Shown one piece after another: positions 23,900-34,061 of a stretch of DNA of 64,000 nucleotides. How positions within the stretch are numbered: position 1 is the first letter of the stretch; each line of letters opens with the position of its first letter. The DNA lies in NCBI GenBank assembly GCA_036852015.1, contig JAANDG010000159.1, positions 186,001 through 250,000 on the forward strand, in the 5' to 3' direction. The position numbers and the translations under genes were made by a program. The DNA is from Pelodera strongyloides. Taxonomy: Eukaryota > Nematoda > Chromadorea > Rhabditida > Rhabditidae. Under the pieces are notes generated by a model. The model searched no databases. It was not told the DNA's origin and saw nothing but the letters and a program-made list of their open reading frames with translations.

Positions 23900-26800
23900 A
23901 CGCCATATTTGTTTGAGCTTAGAAATATGTTGAGACTTGGGGTGCATGTTCAACTCCGAGAACCGCTGCTTCTCGGGGAATTGGCATTGGAGCAGCTTGA
24001 GTTTTTGGCATTGTTTGAGGGTGAACTTTGTATTTGTTTGAGCTTAGAAATATGTTGAGACTTGGGGTGCTCCCTTGTTCAACTCCGAGAACCGCCGCTT
24101 CTCGGGGAATTGGCTTTGGAGCAGCTTGAGGTTTTGGCATGGTTTGAGGATGAACTTTGCATTTGTTTGAGCTTAGAAATATGTTGAGACTTGGGGTGCT
24201 CCCTTGTTCAACTCCGAGAACCGCCGCTTCTCGGGGAATTGGCATTAGAGCAACTTGAGTTTTTGGCATTGTTTGAGGGTGAACGTTGACAGTCGAGATC
24301 CATCTGAGATTTAGTTATTATGTTTTGTTGTTTTGTTTGAGCTTAGAAATATGTTGAGACCTGGGGTGCTCCCTTGTTCAACTCCGAGAACCGTCGCTTC
24401 TCGGGGAATTGGCATTGGAGCAGCTTGAGTTTTTGGCATTGTTTGAGGGTGAACTTTGCATTTGTTTGAGCTTAGAAATATGTTGAGACTTGGGGTGCTC
24501 CCTTGTTCAACTCCGAGAACCGCCGCTTCTCGGGGAATTGGCATCGGAGCAGCTTGAGTTTTTGGCATTGTTTGAGGGTGAACTTTGTATTTGTTTGAGC
24601 TTAGAAATATGTTGAGACTTGGGGTGCTCCCTTGTTCAACTCCGAGAACCGCCGCTTCTCGGGGAATTGGCATTGGAGCAACTTGAGTTTTTGGCATTGT
24701 TTGAGGGTGAACGTTGACAGTCGAGATCCATCTGAGATTTAGTTATTATGTTTTGGGGTTTTGTTTGAACGTAGAAATATGTTGAGACTTGGGGTGCTCC
24801 CTTATTCAACTCCGAGAACCGCCGCTTCTCGGGGAATTGGCATTGGAGCAGCTTGAGTTTTTGGCATTGTTTGAGGGTGAACTTTGTATTTGTTTGAGCT
24901 TAGAAATATGTTGAGACTTGGGGTGCTCCCTTGTTCAACTCCGAGAACCGCCGCTTCTCGGGGAATTGGCATTGGAGCAACTTGAGTTTTTGGCATTGTT
25001 TGAGGGTGAACTTTGTATTTGTTTGAGCTTAGAAATATGTTGAGACTTGGGGTGCTCCCTTGTTCAACTCCGAGAACCGCCGCTTCTCGGGGAATTGGCT
25101 TTGGAGCAGCTTGAGGTTTTGGCATGGTTTGAGGATGAACTTTGCATTTGTTGAGCTTAGAAATATGTTGAGACTTGGGGTGCTCCCTTGTTCAACTCCG
25201 AGAACCGCCGCTTCTCGGGGAATTGGCATTAGAGCAACTTGAGTTTTGGCATTGTTTGAGGGTGAACGTTGACAGTCGAGATCCATCTGAGATTTAGTTA
25301 TTATGTTTTGTTGTTTTGTTTGAGCTTAGAAATATGTTGAGACCTGGGGTGCTCCCTTGTTCAACTCCGAGAACCGTCGCTTCTCGGGGAATTGGCATTG
25401 GAGCAGCTTGAGTTTTTGGCATGTTTGAGGGTGAACTTTGTATTTGTTTGAGCTTAGAAATATGTTGAGACTTGGGGTGCTCCCTTGTTCAACTCCGAGA
25501 ACCGCCGCTTCTCGGGGAATTGGCTTTGGAGCAGCTTGAGGTTTTGGCATGGTTTGAGGATGAACTTTGCATTTGTTTGAGCTTAGAAATATGTTGAGAC
25601 TTGGGGTGCTCCCTTGTTCAACTCCGAGAACCGCCGCTTCTCGGGGAATTGGCATTAGAGCAACTTGAGTTTTTGGCATTGTTTGAGGGTGAACGTTGAC
25701 AGTCGAGATCCATCTGAGATTTAGTTATTATGTTTTTGTGTTTGTTTGAGCTTAGAAATATGTTGAGACCTGGGGTGCTCCCTTGTTCAACTCCGAGAAC
25801 CGTCGCTTCTCGGGGAATTGGCATTGGAGCAGCTTGAGTTTTTGGCATTGTTTGAGGGTGAACTTTGCATTTGTTTGAGCTTAGAAATATGTTGAGACTT
25901 GGGGTGCTCCCTTGTTCAACTCCGAGAACCGCCGCTTCTCGGGGAATTGGCATTGGAGCAGCTTGAGTTTTTGGCATTGTTTGAGGGTGAACTTTGTATT
26001 TGTTTGAGCTTAGAAATATGTTGAGACTTGGGGTGCTCCCTTGTTCAACTCCGAGAACCGCCGCTTCTCGGGGAATTGGCATTGGAGCAGCTTGAGTTTT
26101 TGGCATTGTTTGAGGGTGAACGTTGACAGTCGAGATCCATCTGAGATTTAGTTATTATGTTTTGGGGTTTTGTTTGAACGTAGAAATATGTTGAGACTTG
26201 GGGTGCTCCCTTATTCAACTCCGAGAACCGCCGCTTCTCGGGGAATTGGCATTGGAGCAGCTTGAGTTTTTGGCATTGTTTGAGGGTGAACTTTGTATTT
26301 GTTTGAGCTTAGAAATATGTTGAGACTTGGGGTGCTCCCTTGTTCAACTCCGAGAACCGCCGCTTCTCGGGGAATTGGCATTGGAGCAGCTTGAGTTTTT
26401 GGCACTGTTTGAGGGTGAACGTTGACAGTCGAGATCCATCAGAGGTTCAGTTATTATGTTTTGGGTTTAGTTACAAGTAGGATAGAGAGCGAGAGTACCT
26501 TGCCGTTTTTGTTCTGCTACTCTTTGTTTTCATTGACTGCGTTAGACGATGAGGCTTCGATGCATCTTCTGGACGTAAGATCTCATCCCGTTTGTCGCCA
26601 ATGAGGAATCCGAACTGCTTCTGCATAGTTTTGGTTAGTGTGCACCATTATTTGATTTTATGAAAATTTGTTTGCAACACTGAGTGAAGGGTGAACTTTG
26701 TATTTGTTTGAGCTTAGAAATATGTTGAGACTTGGGGTGGTTGTTCAACTCCGAGAACCGCTGCTTCTCGGGGAATTGGCATTGGAGCAGCTTGAGTTTT

Positions 26801-27245
26801 TGGCATTGTTTGAGGGTGAACTTTGTATTTGTTTGAGCGTAGAAATATGTTGAGACTTGGGGCGCTCCCTTGTTCAACTCCGAGAACCGCCGCTTCTCGG
26901 GGAATTGGCATTGGAGCAGCTTCAGTTTTTGGCATTATTTGAGGGTGCACTTTGTATTTGTTTGAGCGTAGAAATATGTTGAGACTTGGGGTGCTCCCTT
27001 GTTCAACTCCGAGAACCGCCGCTTCTCGGGGAATTGGCATTGGAGCAGCTTCAGTTTTTGGCATTGTTTGAGGGTGAACTTTGTATTTGCTTGAGCTTAG
27101 AAATATGTTGAGACTTGGGGTGCTTGTTCAACTCCGAGAACCGCTGCTTCTTGGGGAATTGGTATTGGAGCAGCTTGAGTTTTTGCCACTGTTTGAGGGT
27201 GAACTTTGTATTTGTTTGAGCGTAGAAATATGTTGAGAATTGGGG
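23900..27245. repeat. 129-bp minisatellite with 428-bp higher-order repeat
   Basis: About 23 copies of a unit recognisable by GAGCTTAGAAATATGTTGAG, then CTCCGAGAAC...TTCTCGGGG, then TTGAGTTTTTGGCATTG. Typical spacing is 129 bp. Every third or so unit is followed by a ~41-bp spacer (GACAGTCGAGATCCATCTGA), giving blocks 428-430 bp apart (spacers near 24285, 24715, 25269, 25697, 26125, 26424). Each unit holds an inverted repeat, CCGAGAA/TTCTCGG with a 7-base GC loop. Because 129 is 43 codons, the minus strand stays open through blocks (MPKTQAAPMPIPREAAVLGV...), but unit-to-unit changes are mostly non-synonymous and spacers break the frame. Confidence 0.95.
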
Positions 27246-27338
27246 AGCAAGATCCCATCCCGTTTGTCGCCAATGAGGAATCCCATCTGTTGCTGCATAG
27301 TTTTGGTTAGTGTGCACCATTATTTGATTTTATGGAAT
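26573..27338. repeat. ~90-bp direct repeats flanking the distal minisatellite block
   Basis: ATCCCGTTTGTCGCCAATGA through GTTTTGGTTAGTGTGCACCA and TTATTTGATTTTATG occurs at about 26583-26664 and again at 27254-27336, on either side of five minisatellite units (26695-27245). The flank was therefore duplicated together with part of the array. Confidence 0.8.
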
Positions 27339-27339
27339 G

Positions 27340-28550
27340 ATCATTCGGATGTAGGGATGTTACATCAGTCCTCTAGTTTTGGAAGCCGTCTTCTACGTTT
27401 TAAAAGTTGCGTTTTCGCATGACCGATACGGTTCGTTAATTATCAATATAATTAATTAAAATACTTTCACGTCAACTATTATTCTCATCAAATACATAAG
27501 TTAATATATTTTTATTTTTAGGCTCTCCAAGTAGAAACTACAAACAACAAACGTACAATACAACCTGCAACCTACTACAAACTACGGAACTCTCTTCTCT
27601 CCACAGCGTTGGAAGCTTTCTACTTCTCTTCAATGGTGTGCTTTAATAATAATTATTAATGTATTATCAGATTAATGTAATTAAAAATGTTTTTAAATTT
27701 ACTGAAACTTGAACTTGAATGTTTGTTCCCTACCTTCGGAATCTGATCAAATTGAAACTAAATCTGAACCTGAGTCTTGAAATTATCTCAATCTTAACTT
27801 GATGAACCAATCGATAGCCAATCTTGAGCTTGATGAACCTGTCGATAGCCAAATTATGAGTTTATTTATTTCAGGTTTTCGTCTATCCTCTTCAAGTGAC
27901 ATAATGGCTGAAACTGCAAAATGCTTCGAATAACGTTCAAATATATACGACAACGTCATTCAGCAGCCTCTCTTCATTTTCTCTTTTTTTTGTACACATA
28001 TCGATTTTATATAAACATATATAAAAACTGATATAAATATGTTAATCATATACATATTGTCTTTCTCGGTCATAACAACAAGCAGCGCACTCATTATACA
28101 TTGCTCGAAAGCACAGAAAAATTCACATTTTTTTGTTCAACTTTTTTTGGTTCACGACAAGATCAAAAAGAAATTGTCAACTGGGCTAGCCCACGAAACA
28201 ACAAGGAAACCGTCGCAGAATGGTTTCTTCTTGCCTATGACGTTTCAAGAACCAATTCGGAGTGGCTTTAAATATTCCTAAACAACCGCATAATACGCTT
28301 ATCCATGAGTAAGATATGTATTTCTTGGGATCTATTGTCAATCTCTGTTTTGGAAGAGCAACCGTACCTTCCTCTCTATGAAGTGATCTGTGATTGCCGG
28401 TAGTTGCATAAAATGGGAGAACATCGAATTAGATGGAAGAAAGCGAATACGCCTAAGCCAAAGCAACAACGGAATTCATATCGTTAACAGTAAATTGCTC
28501 CGAGAAAGACTTGGCCCTAAGCCCAGGGCCCAGGGGTGGAGATGCGGCAA
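27340..28550. other. intergenic, no feature recognised
   Basis: AT-rich with repeated short words (CTTGATGAACC twice near 27800-27840) and A-rich simple sequence near 27530-27600. No exon with supporting splice logic was found. Confidence 0.4.
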
Positions 28551-29039
28551 TTAAAGGGATAGGTTCATCTCAAATCACCTCTCTTTTTATTGTTTTTATT
28601 GATAATAACGCAAGTATCATTCACAATGATAATTAAATCAATCACAGAACAATACGCCTCGAAGAAGAAGCTTCCTTTATTGGAAGCTAGTTGATCGGAA
28701 GCCAAAATCTAAACTCAAAAACTAATACCGTACACTGGCAATTAGCGGGCTAATGGCAAATAGCCAAGAGCGAATTAAATGATACTACACGGGAAATAAT
28801 GACCTGCCGAGTGTAGTTTGTAACTTGGCTAATTGCCATTAGCCCGCTCGATTTGTGTACGGTATTAGTTTTTGAGTTTAGATTTTGGCTTCCGATCAAC
28901 TAGCTTCCAATAAAGGAAGCTTCTTCTGCGAGTCGTATTGTTCTGTAATTGATTTAATTTTTATTGTGAATGATATTTGTGCTATTATCAATAAAAACAA
29001 TAAAAAGAGGGGTGATTTGAGATGAACCTATCCCTTTAA
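28551..29039. mobile_element. 489-bp TTAA-flanked inverted-repeat element
   Basis: Bounded by TTAA on both sides, with ~200-base inverted repeats starting AGGGATAGGTTCATCTCAAA. The inner arm holds GAAGCTTCCTTTATTGGAAG and GTTTTTGAGTTTAGATTTTG. The TTAA target and lack of coding sequence fit a piggyBac-type MITE (inference). A truncated relative lies at 45882-46140. Confidence 0.85.
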
Positions 29040-29280
29040 AGACCCCACTTTTTTCTCTGTGTTGAAGATATTATGTACTGATATGTGGAATACTGGACTC
29101 CGCACAGTTGTGTTCATGCGCACGTTAGAGCTAAATTTCACAAGTCCACTTGGTAGAGCTCCATGCAGAGTCTCGAAACGTATGTTACATAATTCAAAGT
29201 ATGATCATACTCAAAAATTAGAATAACATTATTAAAGATGGCAAATATTCAGCGATCATTAATTTGTACCTGAAATCATC

Positions 29281-30805
29281 ATGAACGGTCGCATGGTAGG
29301 TTCTAAATTTTCGTATTTTAAGAAGTACTGTATCTTTTTATCGCAGTACCGTAAGGCCCTAAGACTGCAAGAGCGTAAGGTCACAAGCTTGCAATGGTTA
29401 TTACCGTAAGAAACACCATTATATGGAAGTGAGGGTCTGTAATTGTCGCATGTTTCGCAAATTAACACTACAATTCTAGAAAAACCATACAACTCTTGAC
29501 AACGCTCTGGCGGAAATTCGTAAGCAACTGACGAAAGTGGGGCCAACTGGTGAGGAGGACATCGAAATTAAGGTATTTATTTCTTAATATATCAGGGTTT
29601 GTTTACTTTCGAATTAGAATGATTTACCCATGGGAGTATGCAACAGTTGTACCGTGCCGCAAGGTGTTTTTCTGTCTTTGGAAGTACAGTATTCTTACCG
29701 TATGTCATGTCTTCTGTCTTCTGTAAGTGTTGACGCTTTTCTAATTCTTTCTCTCACATATCAGTGACAATTTGCTTAAGGTTCGCATCGACTTATCCAA
29801 ACTGAGCGGTGTGGCTCCCTCAATTGGCAGATCGAAGTCCCCATCTCAATATTCTCGTTCCACCGATCGCGGGTTCAACTCCTCCTTTAATTCAACGGCT
29901 GCGGACTCGATGACTACTAGTTCCCGGGTAAATTGTCCCACTTTGTCGCATTGTCGTCTTCACTTATTTTAGGAATTAGGAATATCTTTAGTTTCCGGGT
30001 GGTAAGGTAACTTGTAACAACAACAGGATATTATAGAAATGTTTTTTGTAGCAATTTCCCGTGAGTTTTTTGTAGCAATTTTCCGATATTAGTGTATGTC
30101 ACTCTGATTTGACCCTAAACTTTGATTTATTTATTTTAGTATTTTCACCTCAGCACGCGGCTCCGCCCAGCATTCCAACATAATTGAGTTGCTGGATGCT
30201 GGACTGCTAGACTATAAATTAAAACTTTTATAGATGGAAAAGGCCGGTCATCGTCGCAAGCCTTCCGTGTGCTCAGTTGCTTCTCTATGTGATATGCGCG
30301 TGGACACTGATAACCGTAGGTTTAATATAATTAGAATAATACTATGGAAATAAAGGAAGAGAGAAAGAGACAGAGAGATAGATAGAGAGATAGAAAGTGA
30401 GAGAAAGTGAGAGATAGAGGGATAGAGAGAGAGAAAGAGAGAGAAGGGAAATGCTATCAGACATGCAACTTCCATATTTAGCCTCGAAAGGCATGCGTTC
30501 CGAGTCGAGAGCCTGGGACTGGGCGGAGCCTCGCGCCGAGGTGAATTTTTCTAGCTAAGTATAATTATTGTTCGTGCTAATGACAACATTATAACTTATT
30601 ACCTCTAAAATTTACTCCAGCAAAATGAAATACTTTCAGTCGTCGCAGTCTAGCGTTTACGAGAATGTGCCACACATCGAAAAGGTAGCTCGCACAAATA
30701 AACAATATACTTTTTGGAAGAAGTTGAATAGTATCTGATTATGAAGAATATATGTTAATTTCATACTTTCAGAGTGATCGCGGTCGGCAATCGTCTCCAC
30801 AGTAA
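29281..30805 (+). CDS. unrecognised Ser/Arg-rich protein, ~181 aa
   Basis: Proposed exons: 29281-29295, 29480-29572, 29618-29663, 29690-29699 (10-nt microexon), 29765-29927, 30234-30315, 30482-30540, 30640-30684, 30773-30805; frame is kept throughout. The protein starts MNGRMKNHTTLDNALAEIRK (helical, possibly a short coiled coil), contains MGVCNSCTVPQ and FLPDNLLKVRIDLSKL, then a low-complexity Ser-rich part (GRSKSPSQYSRSTDRG), and ends NVPHIEKSDRGRQSSPQ. No domain was recognised. The start is uncertain: the first exon is only 15 nt and further 5' exons may exist. The microexon is inferred from frame need, so exons 3-4 are the weakest part. The Ser-rich tail suggests a disordered phosphoregulated region (inference). 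Confidence 0.6.
30134..30546. repeat. 27-bp inverted duplication of an exon end within its own intron
   Basis: CTGGGCGGAGCCTCGCGCCG plus AGGTGAA (exon 7 end and donor, 30513-30546) is present in inverted form at 30142-30168 (TTCACCTCAGCACGCGGCTC...), with about 4 differences. The pair would form a hairpin in the pre-mRNA spanning exon 6 and exon 7. Confidence 0.6.
30355..30450 (+). repeat. GA-rich microsatellite in intron
   Basis: Imperfect (GAGA)n/(GATA)n purine tract in intron 6 of the Ser-rich gene. It explains the Leu/Ser-only frame seen on the opposite strand. Confidence 0.9.
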
Positions 30806-31768
30806 TAATATTGTAAATCTTCTCTTCATGTATTCAAGTTTTATTTCAATCAATGTGTTACTCATTTGTGGCGAGACTGTATAGTTAAATAAAAATTTTG
30901 TTCAATACTGTGGACGCTTTGAAAGATTAAAAAAAAACTCAATGAAACATCATGTTCTTTCATTTTACTTTACTTTTGAGCGACTTGACTTAACAACACT
31001 TTGCGCATTCTGGAACATGCTATGCTCTAGGTTCCATAAGCATAAGCAGAACCTTGTCATTTTTTCCGTAATTAGGCGCTCATTGATTTTTGTTCAAAAT
31101 TACTAACATTGACAAGAAGTTCATGCAAGGTTTTTGCCGTACAAATATTGCAAATATTGCAAATATTGCAAATTAATGGTGAACTCGCTGCCTATGGACG
31201 CCTATGGTATTCATATGTATATCTGGCGCTCAGTTCGTGCGCACTGTAGCGGCGCTTTTGAGGTTGAGGGTGCGATCGTAAATCACAGTATAGACAAATG
31301 GTACTCCCAGTGAGCAGCGGTCAACTTCCTGTACACCAATAGAGACCAATACTCGTTGACTATTTGAATAAAGTTTGATTAACGCGCAGATAATAGTATT
31401 AAATGAGTAGGTGTACGAGCAACTCCTTAAACCAACGTGGGCTTGAGTTTTGGGTTGGGACACGTTTTGCACACTGAGACTGACGCATAAGACAGTTTCT
31501 TTATATCTTTTCTCGTTAGCAATAAGCAATTTAATATGGAAGATACGTACAGAAAAACAATTCGGGCAACTCAGAACACGGTTGAATAAGTCGAAAATTG
31601 TGGGGGTTTTGCCCAGCTATAGAACCCTGATACTTTCCCGGCTTCTATCAAAAATAACCCAAGTATTTGTTGTTTTAAGACTGGTTTCTTGTGTATCATC
31701 TGACAGTGATTGGCCTCACTTTGATTGGATTGCTTTGAGGTTGTGCCAGTTGTTCGAATTAATGGGAC

Positions 31769-31789
31769 CAGGTGCCCGGAACACAGGTG
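31769..31789. promoter_or_regulatory. pair of CAGGTG E-boxes ~950 bp upstream of Snail gene
   Basis: CAGGTG at 31769-31774 and ACAGGTG at 31783-31789, 15 bp apart in the same orientation. CAGGTG is the core bound by Snail-type zinc fingers (known). The role is inferred from position only. Confidence 0.35.
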
Positions 31790-32332
31790 TACGAAAGATT
31801 GAGCGGAGATAAAGTGAGGTGCTGACTTTATTGGAAGTCTTGAGACTTGATAAAACCCAGAAAGATTGTAATAGGAATCGAATGATAAGTTGCGAACACG
31901 GTAAAACCATGGTTGCTTTCGGGGCCTGGTTATGTCCTAAAATCTGAAATACCACGGACAACGATGTACGTGGTATATCTCTAGTCAATGTTATAGAATC
32001 GATGGAAATTATAGGGTCTTATGTACCTCGCAGCCCCCGCTGCATAATGTGTCCATGCACCGTGAAGCTGCGAAAAATACAAAATTAGATCGTTGCGCAC
32101 TAGTTTGTGCTCACACTGCTTCCGTATTAGGAATAAAAATGAAAACGGAGGTGAGTCGAACTTTTTTGTCTCACTGCTAAGCTCAACTGGTTGGCTGCAC
32201 TTTTTGTTTCTTGGCTATACATACCTGTAGATCCTGTAACCGAATCAAATTAGCTCAATTATCCTACCTTTGCTTTTCCCGACCTTCTCCTCCAGCCCAT
32301 CAATCCACTTGTCTTGATCCCTTCGGTGTGGA

Positions 32333-32467
32333 CACCTGTGCACATTTCATTGCACCTTTCCGGCCCTCTATCCAGGTATCATATCACAGCACTTGCCCGC
32401 TCCTCGCTATCACTGCACATTCACTGATCAGCCAGCCGCCCCTCCCGCTCCAGCCAGTGCACAGGTG
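32333..32467. promoter_or_regulatory. inverted Snail-type E-box pair upstream of Snail gene
   Basis: CACCTGTGCAC (32333-32343) and its exact reverse complement GTGCACAGGTG (32457-32467) lie 258-392 bp before the start codon. Both contain the CAGGTG core recognised by Snail/Scratch proteins. The 11-base symmetry makes coincidence less likely than for a lone E-box. Confidence 0.5.
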
Positions 32468-32724
32468 CGTTTTTCGGAGCTATACGGTAGGTTTTGATGT
32501 CAAAAGTTTTAAATGAAAAATAAAAGTTACAGAAACTTATCATCGACCATAAGTCTAGGTGTCTAGGTCTAGGCTTTCGTATTTTAGTGTGGAGTCGGTA
32601 ACGATAACTATAGTATCTAGATTTTGCAGCAGCGTCGAAAAGGAGTTTTTGTAAGTAGTGTTTCTCAAAGCACAATGTTATTAAAAATGTAAGGTAATTA
32701 AAGTAATTACATGATACTATTCAG

Positions 32725-34002
32725 ATGAACGCACTACTTACATCTAATGTGATCGGCAGAAAATTTGAGTCGAAGGAGAAGAAAAAGAAGAAATCAATTT
32801 TTGAAAGTAATTTCTACAAACACATTTCTTCAGACTGAGCATCTAATTAACAAACTTCCATTGAATTAGTATCAATGTTACTATTTCGAAAGCATAACAT
32901 TCCTGTTTTGCTATGAGGTGTTTGTAAAAACACGTAATTTTCATACTGTAGTAAAATTTGCTATGTGAAAAATTGCTTACATGAATGTACTTTCACGCGT
33001 TTTCTCCGCTGAACGTGACATAAATAATATATAAGGATAAGTTTTTTTTATAATTGTGTCACATTTCACCTTGAGCTTGAGCGCTCTTCGTGAGGCACAA
33101 TAGCAATTTTACAAAAGCTCGGAAAAGATGTTCGCCTCATTTTTCGAATATTACTCGTTTTTCTTTTAGATATCGTTGACCTTATTGCTCCAGCTGAATG
33201 CTCAACTAGCAATGAAAATTCTCCGCAATCATCTCAGCAGAAACAACCGGGAGCAGGGGCACCTATACATAAGGTGGGCAATTGCAATGGTCTGTCAATT
33301 TGCCTGTATGGTGAAGCTAATGACTTCTAGTCAGAGATTCCCGAGCATGTGCATGGGAAGACACCACGACATTACTGTAAGCAACAAATTCTTTGCTTTA
33401 GAGCTAACAATTACCTTTTTTTACAGCTTTCTGCTTCGTTGCCACAAAAAGTATGCGAAAAATAATTCTGAACACGTGTACAGTACTAATTTGTGGAACT
33501 AAAAAAATGCTCTTTATTCAGTGTCGGACCCAACTTTCAGTAGAAAATGTCGATGTTGTGAATTATTTTTTCTAAAACTAGAAACGTTTTTCAAGTTTTC
33601 GTCTTTGTGCTGCGTAAGTAACGTCCTCCTTACCCTTACCTTACGGATAGTAAACAGCAAAGATTCGAGTTAAATTTTGTAGCAATCTGATGTTTTCGTG
33701 AAAGATTCTATGAACTCAAAGTTATTTTAAGTGTAACCAGTGCTCCAAAGTGTACGTGACGGCGCTAGGTCTCGCTAAGCACGAAAAACAACACGAAAAC
33801 GCGTGCGAGGAACACGAGTGCGAATTTTGCAGCAAGAAATACAGGTGGGAGTCTTTTCTTCTTATTTGTATAAGGTCGGTTTTCAAGTATTTGTGCATGC
33901 TAATTTATTTAGCATAAATTTGAAAACCGGCTGTTATACCACTTTAATATCCATGATGTACAAGACATTGGACGCGATATAAATACACATGTTTGTTCCT
34001 GC

Positions 34003-34061
<59 letters not shown>

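Larger units (their letters stand above)
30806..32724. other. upstream region of the Snail-family gene
   Basis: No coding exon recognised. It includes four CAGGTG/CACCTG E-boxes (31769, 31784, 32333, 32462), described separately, and a TTTCC/CTCC-rich patch at 32275-32460. Confidence 0.5.

Noticed and set aside
23900..27245. CRISPR-like repeat-spacer array
   Set aside because: The repeat is 129 bp, directly tandem, without unique spacers, in a eukaryotic context.
23919..27320. Minus-strand frames through the minisatellite as a repeat protein
   Set aside because: They stay open only because the unit is 129 bp; the 41-bp spacers break the frame, substitutions are mostly non-synonymous and no exon structure is present.
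30248..30475. Ser/Leu-rich minus-strand frame
   Set aside because: Translation of the GA microsatellite.
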